From Chimonanthus salicifolius (taxonomy: Eukaryota > Streptophyta > Magnoliopsida > Laurales > Calycanthaceae), in the NCBI GenBank assembly GCA_013350335.1, contig CM023534.1:20479302-20543301 (forward strand): a DNA stretch of 64,000 nucleotides, given 5' to 3'. Both the position numbers and the translations under genes were made by a program. The number at the start of each line of letters is the position of its first letter. Position 1 is the stretch's first letter. Below are positions 48,436-60,424 of the stretch, one piece after another. Under the pieces are notes generated by a model. The model searched no databases. It was not told the DNA's origin and saw only the letters and a program-made list of their open reading frames with translations.

Positions 48436-48940
48436 CCGTTTCTTTCTTCGGCTAGGGTTTGACTGTGAGATAAGGTACCCTTTTATACTAAGTTATGAGA
48501 GTCGGGTCGGGTCGGGTCGGGTTTTCTTAGGTCAGATTTTCTCAGGTCGGGTCGGGTCGGGTTGAAATTTAAAGGCCTCAACCCAACCCGACCAGAAATT
48601 CGGTCGGGTTTTTCTTTTCTCAACCCGATCCGACCCTATAACCCGACTATTTTAACCCGACCCGTATGATTTCTCGGGTCGGGTCATGCGGGTCGGGCCA
48701 AAACCCGACCCGAGTTGCAGCCCTACTGGTAAGAGTGCATTCTAGTGCATAAGTGAAATATCATGCTATGGCCAACATCACAATGGAACTCTCCTGGCTT
48801 AAGTGACTACAACAATTAGGGTTTTCGTTTTTTCCAATTAATGGAAATGTACTTTGACATTCAAGCAATTATTTATATGCTTTGACCTTTATGCACAAGC
48901 TTGAGGGGGAGCATTGAAACACTACACTTTTGTGTACTTC

Positions 48941-48983
48941 CCCCCACCCCCACCCCCAACCCCAACCCCAACCCCAACCCCCT
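48941..48983. repeat. C-rich (CCCCAA)n-like tract
   Basis: CCCCCACCCC followed by about four CCCCAA units; the copy A equivalent is at 32111-32143. It does not match the plant telomere repeat (CCCTAAA) and is a simple tract. Confidence 0.8.
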
Positions 48984-49104
48984 CCCTCTTATCTCTTCTT
49001 CTTTCCTCCCTCTTTCTATAGAATCTTCTTCTCTCTTCATTTCAGAACATCAACACTCCTAAGGGTCAAAGCCCATTTATGTACATATGCACGTACATAC
49101 GCAC

Positions 49105-49930
49105 ACATGTAATGTATGTCTGGGTGGACAGTCCTATGGAGGGTGAATTTCCCAGGTTTACTGTGGTCACTGTGGCAAGAAGAAACAATAGGTATTCCAA
49201 AGCAAAGCTTGATGAGCTGCAGAACTGGTTCAGGTGATTAAAAAACAGGGTAGAGCTTTGAATTACTGCAAATTACAAGCTTAATCAGAATAATAAATCT
49301 GACATCCCTTGCATCTGGGTGGACTGTGCTAGAAGGACCACTAAAGCAGAGAAACCTGTGGCTCCCTGGCAACTCCAACTAATGGCAATCTAAAGTTAAA
49401 CTTTGATAGTAGCTGTATTCAGGGAGTTGGAAAGGCTTGTGGAATCATTCATGAAAGCAATTAGAATGAGCTTCCTACCATTGCCGGGCCATTATCAGAT
49501 GTGCATTCAAATGCAACAGAAATATGAGTTCTTTGGGTTGTTACTAAGTAGTTATCTCTGGAAGGCATAGAGGAACATGACATAGAAGGGGACTCACATT
49601 TATCCAATCGATTAAGGGGAGGTTCTGTTCACGGTATTTCCTAGACACCACGTCATATTTCCAAAATTACCAGATCAGTGAATGAAAGGGTGGCTCAGCT
49701 GGTGAAAGAGGGGTTGGATCTGTAGGAGGTTAGTATTGTTATTGTAAGACATAGTAGTTTATAATAGGTCGTGGACCTGAAAGTTGTTTTTCTCCTTCCT
49801 TAATCTGTTTGTGTAGTCTGGCTTGGTAAGTGGGCATTGCAAGCCGCTGTCTTTTCCTGGATTGTGGTGTCTTTTAGCTGTATTCTTTCAGTTTTTTCCC
49901 ATATGGAAAAAACAGTGACCTTTCAAAAAA
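49105..49930 (+). mobile_element. LINE 3' remnant with RNase H-like domain (copy B)
   Basis: Same sequence and the same stops as 32280-33100, with a few extra differences. It was copied with the segment and was not a separate insertion. Confidence 0.7.
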
Positions 49931-51672
49931 AAGGGTAAACTTGTGCATAAGAATGGAGGAGTTCTAGAGAAAAAGCAAAGAAAAAAAAATATAGCCACAA
50001 CTTGACAAAGGTGAAGAGGATATGCTTCTTCCTCCTAACTCAACAGCCCAAAATGCTGACTTGATGAAGAACTGTAACCCAATAAATGAGAACGTTCCCA
50101 TGCTTGTCAAAATCTCAGAGCCATTAACTTACAAGGTCATAAGTGGTATCAACTATTTTACCAACGCACCAAACCTAATTTTTCACCAAAAGAGTTACAA
50201 GCAGTATGAAAAGGAAGGGATAATCTAGATCCTCCATATCTGAAAGGGAAAAAATTAGAAGAAGAAAATGAACCTTTAACCCAAAATTCTCACTATAAAG
50301 TGCAAGCCTGTTTGTTAGGAAATTCCAGCAGCATTAAAATCATCAAATTCTACTAACTTTAAAATTTGGAAATTTCTTGCAAAGCTTTTTTTTTTTTTTA
50401 ATAGGTAGGCTAGAAATAGTTAGTTGAAATATGAGAATTCCATAATTTAAGTGAATCGTGATTTGGAATTCCAAAAATCACATTCAGACAGGTACTCTAT
50501 GGGCCTATTTGAGAGAAATTTCCTGTTGCATTTTTTTTTAAATGGATCCAGATGCATATAATTCCCCAAATTCTGAAACTAGCAATTCTGCTCATTCTAG
50601 AACTGTTTTTGAATTCCCGTCATAATTTTTAGTGTATGTTGGCAGGTTCGGAATCATTGTCGGAATCTCAGGATGCCATAATCCACATTTTTTTTTCTTT
50701 TTTGAAAGATCCATAATCCATATAATTCAGGACTGGAATTCTAAAAGAAAAGTTTTGGATGAGAATCTAAAAATCCCTTGGAAATGAAATTCTGTGAGAT
50801 TTCATTATTTCCATTTTAAGAGTTCATTTTCATCAAACATGCAATTCTTTGGGAAGGTCTGTAAGTCTCCCAGGTTCCAATTCCACCTAAGAATGACAGG
50901 TTACCAAACAGATCCTAGGGCAAGTAATAAGTAATCCTTGAAAATAAGAAAAAAAAGCTGGGTGACAATTAAAAAATAACAGGATTACATCCTCAGCTCA
51001 ATCATTGCATCGATGTGCTTTAGGTTGACGATGTTCACCCTCTAGCATTCCCCATGGGCTTTCCTTACTTGGAACAGGTGTCGTACTCATTTATGCTCTT
51101 GGAATTAGCAACGGTCTGTGAAAAAAAAAAAAAACCACTTCCAAGCGTTAACAACGGGGAAAACATGGATTGAATTTAACAATAAGCTTTTTTTTTTCCT
51201 GTAAATTTTCTTATGAAAGCCGTTCTAATGTATTTCTAGGAAATGATTCGGTACTGGGGAGGTGAAACAGAGAATTCAAGCACTTCAATAGGAAATTGCC
51301 AAAAGTTTGAACATCTGATTGTGCTTCTTAGGCTTATGAGATGTTGAAATAATGCAAAAAGATGCATAAAAATGGAGAGAGAGAAAGAGAGACCTTCAGG
51401 CAGTAGGACCTATGACTGCGAGATGGGTTTAGGGTCACTTCAGTTCTTTCACTGTGAGAGGATGAGCGTGGAACAATAGCGAGCTGCGCATCTGTATTCT
51501 AAATAGAGCAATTGATAGGAGAAATTATCGATTGTGGAATTAAATTCCCAAATTACCCTTGTTTAATAGCGCGAGACAGTGATCATGGTCCATCGAAAAA
51601 AGCGGTTGAGATTATTAGGCCATGTAAGTCTCGTCATTAGAGATGTATTGTTGATCTGATCATGGGTTGAAC

Positions 51673-54600
51673 TGTCACGCCCCGACCCTCCGAGCCCACT
51701 GACGTGAGATTTTTTTTTTTCTAACACAATATTGAGCCTTTGCGGAAATCATCTTATGGACTTTAATATCTCTTATGACTAAGTTTGGATCTAACATTTG
51801 GCAGCCTCGGATCCAGCCATATCTAGCCGGTAAAAATCCCAGGCAGATGGAGGGGCCACCATGAGCCCACTTAAAACCCAAAACCTTGACAGATTTCACC
51901 TCGATGCATAGTTTGTGGATACACTACTAACCAACATGTAATCTATAACTTAACCTCTTAGGAAAGTCCAAATAAAAAATGTCACACATGATCTACCTAA
52001 CATTTATCATCAATCGATCCTATCAACATCAGAATTGCACATCAGAAACTAAGTAGAATTTATTACATCCTACAGTGTTTCAAACTGAACATCATGAAGG
52101 GTTTATTACATTACATGTTCATACGTACAATGTCTACTAAGTTAAACATAAAATCCCAACATTTGGATAAATAACTAAAGGGTCTGCACCCTAAACTACA
52201 GCTGATGATCCTCCTGTCCTTCGTCCTCCGGGTTTCCTGTTTCGTAAGGGGTGTGAGTTTTACAAACTCAATGAAGAGAAAACGACAGCAAGTTCTGGAT
52301 AACAAGGCATATTATCAACATAATAGACATGTTATCAAATAACAGTTTATACACTCATAAATCATATAGAATAATGTCAACACAGTTATCTACCATGAAA
52401 TGTCCTTCATTTCAAAAAGATACCCCCGTCAAACGACGTTTACGATTCTCCCCTAACCGCGAGTAATACGTTTCCTACACCGCCGGCAAATTCATGCTCA
52501 GTGCTTCACACAGCCCGTATTTTAAATACACCTCGTATCAGTGCCCACCACGAGCTAGGTACTTCATACATTGGTGTGAGGTAATTTGATACGCACTGTA
52601 CACAAATCAATATGCACATCAATACATGGATTTAAACATAATTGTCAACCCACATAATATCTCTCACACATATAACCTCACTCAGCTGACATAGATTCCT
52701 AAGCCCTCCGGCATAGAATCATAATACCAATATCAGAAGTCAGTATATAATATGCTGAAAAAACTAAACACAGATTAAAAGCCCACCAACGGGTTATATT
52801 ATAACACAAAGTGTTACCGTTATCTCCAATCGGGTACATTTACCATATACTCATCATTTATTGCATAGATTAATTATCCTGCAATACATCAGTTATACAC
52901 AAAATGCATATTCCTATTGGAATCACTGTTGGATACCTGATCTATCATCAGATCATCCATATCACAATACCAAGTAGTCTCTAGGAATAAGTGAGTTCCG
53001 TACTCCATTTTAGGATGGCTAGATTTGGACATCCCTAAACACTCTCAAGTTCACGTTTCATATGTAGAAACTCATACACCTCCTTACATGTGAACAGTGT
53101 CGGTATCGCATTCTAATCCCATTACATCATTTCCGTCAATAAAGATGACCACGGATATCCACTTATTGCCGTAGGGATAATGGTGAAAGAAACATTATAT
53201 TGAATGCAACATGAGATGCATTTTAGTAAACACATAGTGTGGTTGAATCTCCTCACCTTCGGTCGACGAGTGTTTTTCGGTAATCTGTTTAAAACGGAAA
53301 ACAGTGTAAATACAACTATAATAACACTATATAGCCATAATTTATACTCCTAAGCGTTTGGAACATCATGACAACACATTTAGAGAGTTTTCTTGAAATT
53401 TTTTAAAATTACGATTTTGCCCCCGAGCCTAGTACGGGATAAAAATAAACCCCCAAGTAGTCTAAAACAAGTATTTTTAAACTAAAATAACATAAATTTT
53501 ATTTTTGAAATTTTCCCAAAAATTACGTTTTTGCCCCCCGAAAATATCTAAAATTATCAAAATAACCCTGGGCACTATTCACCAAAAATTACTGTTCACA
53601 GACACTATTCATCCGTAAATTACTGTTCACCAAAAAATACTGTTCACGAGGCACTATTCACCCGTAAATTACCAAATTACCAAAATGCCCTTTAGGGCCT
53701 GCACAATGTGCCGCAAATCACTATTCACAGACAGATTTTTCTATTTTTTCATATTTTCTTATCTGATTTTTATAGAGAAAACCATAAATCATTTTCTGAT
53801 GAAATTAAATATCTACCTTCCTCTTAATGAGATCTACAAACTAAAAATATTAACTTAAAATAAACACTTACAGAAATCTTCTGAAGAATTTAAGACAGCC
53901 ACTTGAGCAATAGTAAACGTCTGGCAGCAGAGACAAAAATGGAAAAACTGAGAGAAAAACTTCATAAATTTGTGATTTTTAACTGAGACTGAATGCACCT
54001 ATTTATAAGGGTTTAAAAACACTATTTGCATATCTGCTGGATCAACCCTGAGCGTTAAAACTGTCGGCAAAATCTCAGCCCTTAAGACTGTCGGCAGAAA
54101 GATAAGATGAAAAATTCTTATCTCAGGTAACAGTAAAAATTACTGTTACCTTACTATTTTTCTGTTCGTCAATATTAGACCTTAACTCGTGAAAATTCGG
54201 CACCGCAGGTGTGTTGAGAACACGAGGTTTACCTATGGTGGAACGTTCACTTTTTGTTTTGACACCAAAAATAGGGTATTTTTCACAAAGTCAACATTTT
54301 AATAAAATAGACGGCTTATAATCAGTATGATTTTGACACTTCGAAACTAGTGTTTAAAATACCCTTTTCGACATTCTAAATATGTCAAATAGTTTGATAA
54401 AATATAGATCGAATGTGATTTGAGTTTGCTAATTTTCGAAATACGGGGTATCTTAAAAATCGGGGCTTTTAGATAAAAGCATATGTAAAATACACGTTTC
54501 GAGGAATACTCGTGAAATTCCGAAAATACCACTGAGTAGCGTACTCAAAAGCTTAATATGTGTGTCAATTTCAAGGTCTGAATATATCAGAAGAGTGGTC

Positions 54601-54845
54601 TTTCACACTCAAGAGCTATAAAACACTATTCATGATTTTATATGTAAAACAAAAGACATTTAAGTAATGTCTAAAATGCCCTCCGAACTTCGTCGGGCTA
54701 AATCACTAAGTAAATGACCTCTGATCGGGTCACATACTCCCTTTTCGGAAAGCTTTTTCCGTACCCAATCATATTAACCGGTCACAAAGCCGAGTTAATA
54801 ATCTAAAAAATTGTTATTTCTAATTTAAAGGGTCGGGTTATTACA
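51673..54845 (-). mobile_element. solo LTR, 3.17 kb, in copy B
   Basis: TGTCACGCCCCGACCC to GGTCGGGTTATTACA with a perfect 5-bp duplication TGAAC (51668-51672, 54846-54850). Copy A has the empty site near 34925 (GGTCGAGTTCC). On the minus strand, CTTATAAATAGG near 54005 and a pyrimidine-rich leader give the promoter and orientation. Short repeats of ACTGTTCAC and ACTATTCACC lie at 53575-53735. No coding region. Confidence 0.9.
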
Positions 54846-54906
54846 TGAACTTCTTGCTAAATTCATGGGGACAAAAGGGGACACACCCCCTTATCTAGAA
54901 GTAAAG
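54846..54906. repeat. end of copy B after the solo LTR
   Basis: Continues the upstream region of copy A (equal to about 34925-34974) up to TAAAG, where copy C starts. Confidence 0.8.
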
Positions 54907-55548
54907 TGCAAGCCTGTTTGTTAGAAATTCCAATAGTATTAAATTTCTAAAATCAGTAAATTCTGCTAAATTTAAAATTTGGAAATTTCTTGAATTTTTT
55001 TTTTTTTTGTAGGTAGGCTAGGAATAGTTAGTTGAAATATGAAAATTCTATAATTTAAGTGAATCATGCTTTGGAATTCCAAAATCACACTAGGACAGGT
55101 ACTCTATGGGCCAATTTGAGAGAAATTTCCAGCTGCATTTTTTTTTTCTTTTGAAATGGATCCAGATGCACACAATTTCCTAAATTCTGAAACTAGCAAT
55201 TTTGCTCCTTCTAGAATTGTTTTTGAATTCCCATCATAATTTTTGATGTATGTTGGCAGGTTTGGAATCATTGTCGCTATCTCAGGATGCCATAATTCAC
55301 ATTTTTTTTCTTTTTTGAAAGATCCATAATCCATATAATTCAGGACTGGAATTCTAAAAGAAAAGTTTTGGATGGGAATCTAGAAAAGTTTTCTTTTCAT
55401 CAAACATGCAATTCCTTAGGAAAGTCTGTAAGTCTCCCTGGTTCCAATTCCACCTAAGAATGCCAGGCTACCAAACAGATCCTAGGGCAAGTAAATAAGT
55501 AATCTTTGAAAATAAGAAAAAAAAAACTGGGTGACGATTAAAAAACTT

Positions 55549-55659
55549 CTGGATTACATCCTCGGCTCGATCATTGCATCGATGTTGTTTAGGTTGACAA
55601 TGTTCACCCTCTGGCGTTCCCCATGGGCTTTCCCTACTTGGAACAGGTGTCGTTCTCGT
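55549..55659 (-). pseudogene. copy C of exon 2, broken
   Basis: The start codon is ACG in place of ATG (55659-55657), and the donor is CAG|AAGTTT in place of CAG|GTGTTT. The rest of the 37-codon frame is open. A solo LTR begins four bases upstream of the former start codon. No exon 3 or 4 follows. Confidence 0.85.
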
Positions 55660-57220
55660 CTATTGTGATACCCCAGCCCAAATTAGTGATTAATTTAGAC
55701 AGATTTTAATTAGCTAAATATTTTTTTAGCCATTAATTATAAGTTTTGTTATGTTGATCATGAAGAATTTTGAATGAGCTTCTCAACGAGTCTGAGTTTG
55801 ACTCGATCCGAGTCCAAAAACCCTTTCAAATTAAATTTTAAAAGTATAATAATAAGTTATGATTATTAATAATATTATTTTAGGGTTAAAACTTGGCTGC
55901 TTTAGTAACTCAGTCATTTCATTTTATTTCAATTTCAAATTAAAGATCTTACACTATTTTTAAAATTCGGACTTAACGGAATTTGAATCTCGACCTAATT
56001 TTACCTATTTTCACTACTTAAAATTTTATAGGTGGCAAAACCCCACTTGGATAGGGAAGATAAAATTTTAAAAATATACGAAGGAAGTTAATATTCAATC
56101 TGTAAAATAAGTGAGCCATTTGTATCTTCAGATTTCCAAATATAGAGTTTTTTAATAATTATTTTACATCGAAAAATGTGATCCGTCGAATACTCTGTCA
56201 CTTAGATGGAGTGGTTTTTGACTCCAAAACACTTCAAAACTTTAGAATGTTTTTATCAGATTAATTTAATCTACCTAATTATAAAATTAAATTTTCTTCA
56301 AGAAATACTTTAAAATTAAGAAATTTTACCAAATCGGTGTTTTTTGATTAAAACATTGAGTTGTTTATCAAATTTTTTATCTAAATTTAATACTATGTTA
56401 ATAATTTAATATTTGACCTAGTGGACTATTTAGATTAAATTCGAGGGACATTGAAATACTCAGATTTAACAAAGGATATAAAAGGAATTTTTAAAAAAGA
56501 AAAAAATAAAAAATAAAAAAATAATATAAAATATCTTAACTGGATAAGCATCCAGGTAAACCTAAGTCTAAGCTACAGTGTAGAGTGTAACGTGGGTGGC
56601 TTTCAGCCAACCCATTCCTTTATTTAAATACTTGATGGGAGGAAGGAAGTAAAGGAAAAAAAAACAAAAACCCACTGCCGTTTCACTCTTTCTCCATCTC
56701 TCGCCCCTTGTTTCCTTCTTCCCCCACAGCGACCTTTCTCTCTCTTGCCTTTCTTCGTCAAACTCTCCCCTGTCCATTTCTTTCATTTTCATTTTTCTCC
56801 TCTCTTCGGTCAGTGCAAGCGACAAAAGCAACCGTAACAACCGAATTCGAAGGGTTCTCGTATCAACGTCGAGTTTTCAAAACTTGGTAAAAAATCGACG
56901 GATTTCCGCGTGTGAGGTATCAAAATAGTTTTATTTTTAATTTTAATAATTTCAATAGTTTAGTATTGGATTTTAAAATTAAATTTTTCAAAATGAAGGG
57001 AGGGCAGGTTTTTCTCTCAAATTTTAAATTATACCTTTAAAATCATTTTATTTTAAGTTCAAAGTTTGTCTTTTAGCCTTTTATTAAAAGAGGAGAAAAG
57101 ATTAACCCCATTTAACAATTGTGTGTTTATTTTTACGCATTGTATGTTTAAATTCAGTATCATAACCTCTGGGCCACACTATCATCCATAGTGGTGCTAG
57201 TCGCTCGGTGATACCATTTG

Positions 57221-57436
57221 AGGTGACGCTTAGTCACCCGGTGGTTCATCAGTAGTGGCGCTTAGACACTCAGTAATACCATTTGAGGTGACACTTAGTC
57301 ACCCGGTGGTTCATCAGTAGTGCTACTTAGTCGCTGGGTGATACCATTTGAGATGACGCTTAGTCACCCGGTGGTTAATCAGAAATGACGCTTAAGTGGC
57401 TCGATGATACCATCTGAGGGGACGCTTAGTCACCCG
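57221..57436. repeat. 65-bp minisatellite inside solo LTR
   Basis: Four units of 64-66 bases from 57221, with cores GACGCTTAGTCACCCGGTGG and GATACCATTTGAGG. Confidence 0.85.
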
Positions 57437-58430
57437 ATGGTCTTGAAGTGGGGCACTGAGTACTTTTTATACTACTTGCATTGTACTCTCCGGGCCGAAA
57501 ATCTCCACCTGAAGCGCAGCGGAAATGCCGTTCGATGGCCATCTGAGACGGCCTTGGTCGCCCGGTGGTAAAAGGATTTGGGCACTGAGCACTTTTATTT
57601 AATTTCCTATACTGTACACTCTGGGTTCTCTCTCAATACTTTTCCCTGGCTAGGAAAAAAATACGAGACTGGACATTGAGTACTTTATATTTTTATCTTG
57701 ATGTGATGATTTGGTTGGCTAACAACTAACTGTTGACTTAATGGAGTAGAAAGAATTAAGGGGACTCATTACATTTATCATGCTTTTTTTTGGAAAATGC
57801 ATAAGGGATTGGAAGTAGTTCGTAAATACTTTATCGACTCGAAATTTATATTATTATTTTATCTTATAGATTGTGTGATAATCTCTGCGGATAGAGGTGA
57901 GGAGACTCGAACCAACACTTGTATTGTGTTATATGTTAAACCCACTAACACTAGATTGAAATGGGATCCATGGTCATTAAAAGATGGAAAAGGCTATATA
58001 GGTCCAGAATACGAGACCTAACACTGCCTACATGTAAGGGATCTAAATGTTCTAACTGTTTAGAACGTAGGCGTTAAATTGGTGTCGGGGAGTCGAGGAC
58101 TTATAGCCTACAACGCAGTATGGACCCATGGAGTGTATGGGAATTGTAGGGTAAAAACTGGGTGAAGGCATTCATGTTATTAAATCCAGTTTTATATATT
58201 TGTATGACATTGATTATTTTATTGATTTCTTATATTGGTAGTGGATACATTGAAGAGTAAGGCTGGAATTTGGTGATTCTCTCAGAATAAGTCCATGTGT
58301 AAGGAGGGCAATGGAAATCATGAATTATCATGCATTTGACATTTGCATGTGAAAATTATAAGTTAAATTTGTGAAAGATAATAAATTTGAAAATCTGATA
58401 TTGGCCATTGGGCTATAATTGCTAATATTA

Positions 58431-58655
58431 GCCGAACACCGTTTGCGAACAGTTGGGTTGGACGTGTTAGTAGGCTGAGGTCGACCACCATCAACCGCTG
58501 GTGTTGGATGGACTAGTAGACCGGGTCGTAGAGACCTTGTGATGTTAGGCTGAATACCGTTTGCGAACCATTGGGTTGGACGTGTTAGTAAGCTGTGGTC
58601 GACCGCCATCAACCGCTGGTGTTGGATGGGCTAGTAGACTGGGTCGCGGAGACCG
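58431..58655. repeat. 118-bp tandem duplication inside solo LTR
   Basis: Two units starting at 58431 and 58549: AACACCGTTTGCGAAC, TTGGGTTGGACGTGTTAGTA, CCATCAACCGCTGGTGTTGG, GGTCGTAGAGACC. The apparent minus-strand frame at 58328-58612 only reflects this repeat. Confidence 0.85.
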
Positions 58656-59786
58656 TATGCACTTGCAAGTTGCTGAATGGGGACTGACCCCGGTAAAAAT
58701 TTATAAAACACCTTAGAAAGTAATCCTAGGGTGAGAATGAGTTAAGTGGATTAACCGCATTGCATTCATGAAACATGCATTACTTATGAAATCATGTATT
58801 ATGTTGGACGTTATGGTAAATATGAGTCAAGTAGATTAACTGCATTTCATTCATAGAATATGCATTGTTATTAATTTCACGAATATTGTATGTTGATTTT
58901 TATGGTGAGCTCTCCCCACTGGGCTATTGCATGTCCTTACATTAAAGGATATGAACTAGAAGGAGGAATGGAGGAACCTATGGTACCTCGCTGAAATCAA
59001 ACTCGGATGTTTCTCGTAGTTTCCCGCTCAAGGAAACAAAGTGAATTTATGAACTACTTTATGAATTTTGATAATAAATATGTCTCTTGTGGCATAAAAA
59101 CCTATGTCTATATAAGTTTGGTATTTTAATGTAATATATTTGTGTGTTGGTGTGCTCAATATACTGCTTCCATGTGATTGAGTGAAAATTGTTCGGTTTA
59201 TTTTGCTGAATATGTTTAAGAATATTTAAGACACGGATATTTCATGTAGTTATTAGACTCACATGGGTAGTATGTTAAGGAGTTAGTGACTCATTGGGTT
59301 AACGTTTTTAAAAAAAAATTTAGTCTCGTCCCGGGCCCACGTACGAGATCGGGTCGTGACATTTATGCTCCTGGAATTAGAAACGGTCTGTGAAAAAAAA
59401 AAAAAAAAAACCACTTCCAAGCATTAACAATGGGGAAAACATGGATTGACTTTAACAATAAGCTTTTTTTTTTTCCTGTGAATTTTCTTACGAAAGCCGT
59501 TCTAATGTATTCCCAGGAAATCATTCGGTACTGGGGAGGTGAAACAGAGAATTCAAACAATACTCAGTGGGCTCGCTACAAAATGAAATTTAGTGAAATT
59601 TCATTATTCCCATTTTTAGAGTTCCTTTTCATCAAATGTGCAATTCCTTGGGAAAGTCTGTAAGTCTCCCAGGTTCCAATTCCACCTAAGAATGCCAGGC
59701 TATCAAACAGATCATAGGCCAAGTAAATAAGTAATCCTTGAAAATAAGAAAAAAAAAAAAAAAACTGGATGACGATTAAAAAACAC

Positions 59787-60258
59787 TTGGATTACATCCT
59801 CAGCTTGATCATTGCATCGATGTGCTTTAGGTGGACGATGTTCACCCTCTGGCATTCCCCATCGGCTTTCCCTCCTTGGAACATGTGTCGTACTCATCTA
59901 TGCTCCTGGAATTGGTGATTTCCATTTAGCAACGGCCACTAATGTGAAAAAGAACCACTTCCAAGCGTTAACATTTACATTAAAGGAAAGCATGGATTGA
60001 CTTTAACAATAAGCTTTTTTTCTTGTAAATTTTCTTACGAAAGCCGTTCTAATGTATTCCTAGGAGATCATTTGGTACTGGGGAGGTGAAAAAAAGAATT
60101 TAAACACTTCAATAAGAAATCGCCAAAAGTTTGAAAATTTCTCAGCAAAATTCTGCAAAACAAGCACTCACTGATTGTGCTTCATAAGCCTATGGGATGG
60201 CGAAATAATGCAAAAAGGTGCATAAAAATGGAGGGAGGGAGAGAGAGAGAGAGAGACC
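59787..60258 (-). pseudogene. copy D of exons 1-2 of the 87-residue protein gene
   Basis: Exon 2 copy 59787-59897 is open with an ATG and a usable donor (CAA|GTGTTT), but has several replacements against copy A (P5H, P12R, T14M, Q21P, R30Q). Exon 1 with its donor at 60258 is also kept. Exons 3 and 4 do not follow before copy C, so only a truncated or read-through transcript is possible. Confidence 0.75.
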
Positions 60259-60424
60259 TTCAGGCAGTAAGACCTGCAACTGCGAGATGGGTTTAGGGTC
60301 ACTTTAGTTTTTTCGCTGCGAGGGTACGAGCGAGGAACAGTAGCGAGCTGCGCATCTGTATTCGAAATGGAGCAATTGACAGGAGAAATTATCGATTGTG
60401 AAATTAAATCCCCAAATTACCCTT

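Larger units (their letters stand above)
47645..48725. mobile_element. Pack-type hAT-like element carrying host gene fragments
   Basis: Termini TAGGGATGCAACTCGGG and CCCGAGTTGCAGCCCTA are inverted repeats of the GGGTCGGGTT MITE family. CTGGTAAG is duplicated perfectly at both sides (47637-47644, 48726-48733), and copy A at about 31431 has the undisturbed empty site GTAACTGGTAAGAGTGC. So the whole 1,081-bp unit moved as one. Its left 202 bp resemble a complete simple MITE, and its right 230 bp are GGGTCGGG repeats. Between them (47847-48496) lies foreign sequence: an exon-like piece on plus, an aquaporin promoter and first exon on minus, and a CT-rich tandem repeat. No transposase is encoded. 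Confidence 0.88.
46290..51394 (-). pseudogene. copy B of the 87-residue protein gene, broken
   Basis: Exon 2 copy 50982-51090 keeps the ATG but has a stop where copy A has Arg in NDRAEDV (CGA to TGA), and its donor CAG|GTG is lost. Exon 3 is cut to 21 bases (46290-46310) by a deletion. Exon 4 is absent. The exon 1 copy ends at the donor at 51394. It cannot make the full protein. Confidence 0.85.
45517..51672. repeat. segmental duplication, copy B
   Basis: Collinear with 28733-34930 of copy A, with internal deletions (for example exon 3 region, and parts equal to 30685-31015 and 31570-32060) and insertions (a Stowaway-like MITE, a gene-carrying hAT element). It resumes after the solo LTR at 54846-54906. 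Confidence 0.9.
55664..59361 (+). mobile_element. solo LTR, 3.7 kb, in copy C
   Basis: TGTGATACCCCAGCCC to ATCGGGTCGTGACA, flanks TCTAT and TTTAT (one change in the 5-bp duplication); copy A has a single CATCTATGC at the empty site. A TATA-like TATTTAAATAC at about 56626 precedes a pyrimidine-rich leader (56680-56800), as in the other large LTRs. The interior carries two tandem arrays. No protein-coding region. Confidence 0.9.
54907..59561. repeat. segmental duplication, copy C (interrupted)
   Basis: 54907-55663 equals about 33462-34276 of copy A, and 59362-59561 equals about 34272-34490. The two parts are separated by a solo LTR. It holds only an exon 2 copy and intron flanks. Confidence 0.88.

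Noticed and set aside
48941..48983. Telomere-like C-rich repeat
   Set aside because: The unit is CCCCAA with irregular spacers, not the plant CCCTAAA repeat, and the tract also exists in copy A inside an intron.
58328..58612. 94-codon minus-strand frame
   Set aside because: Produced by the 118-bp tandem duplication in a solo LTR; the repeated peptide only mirrors the DNA repeat.
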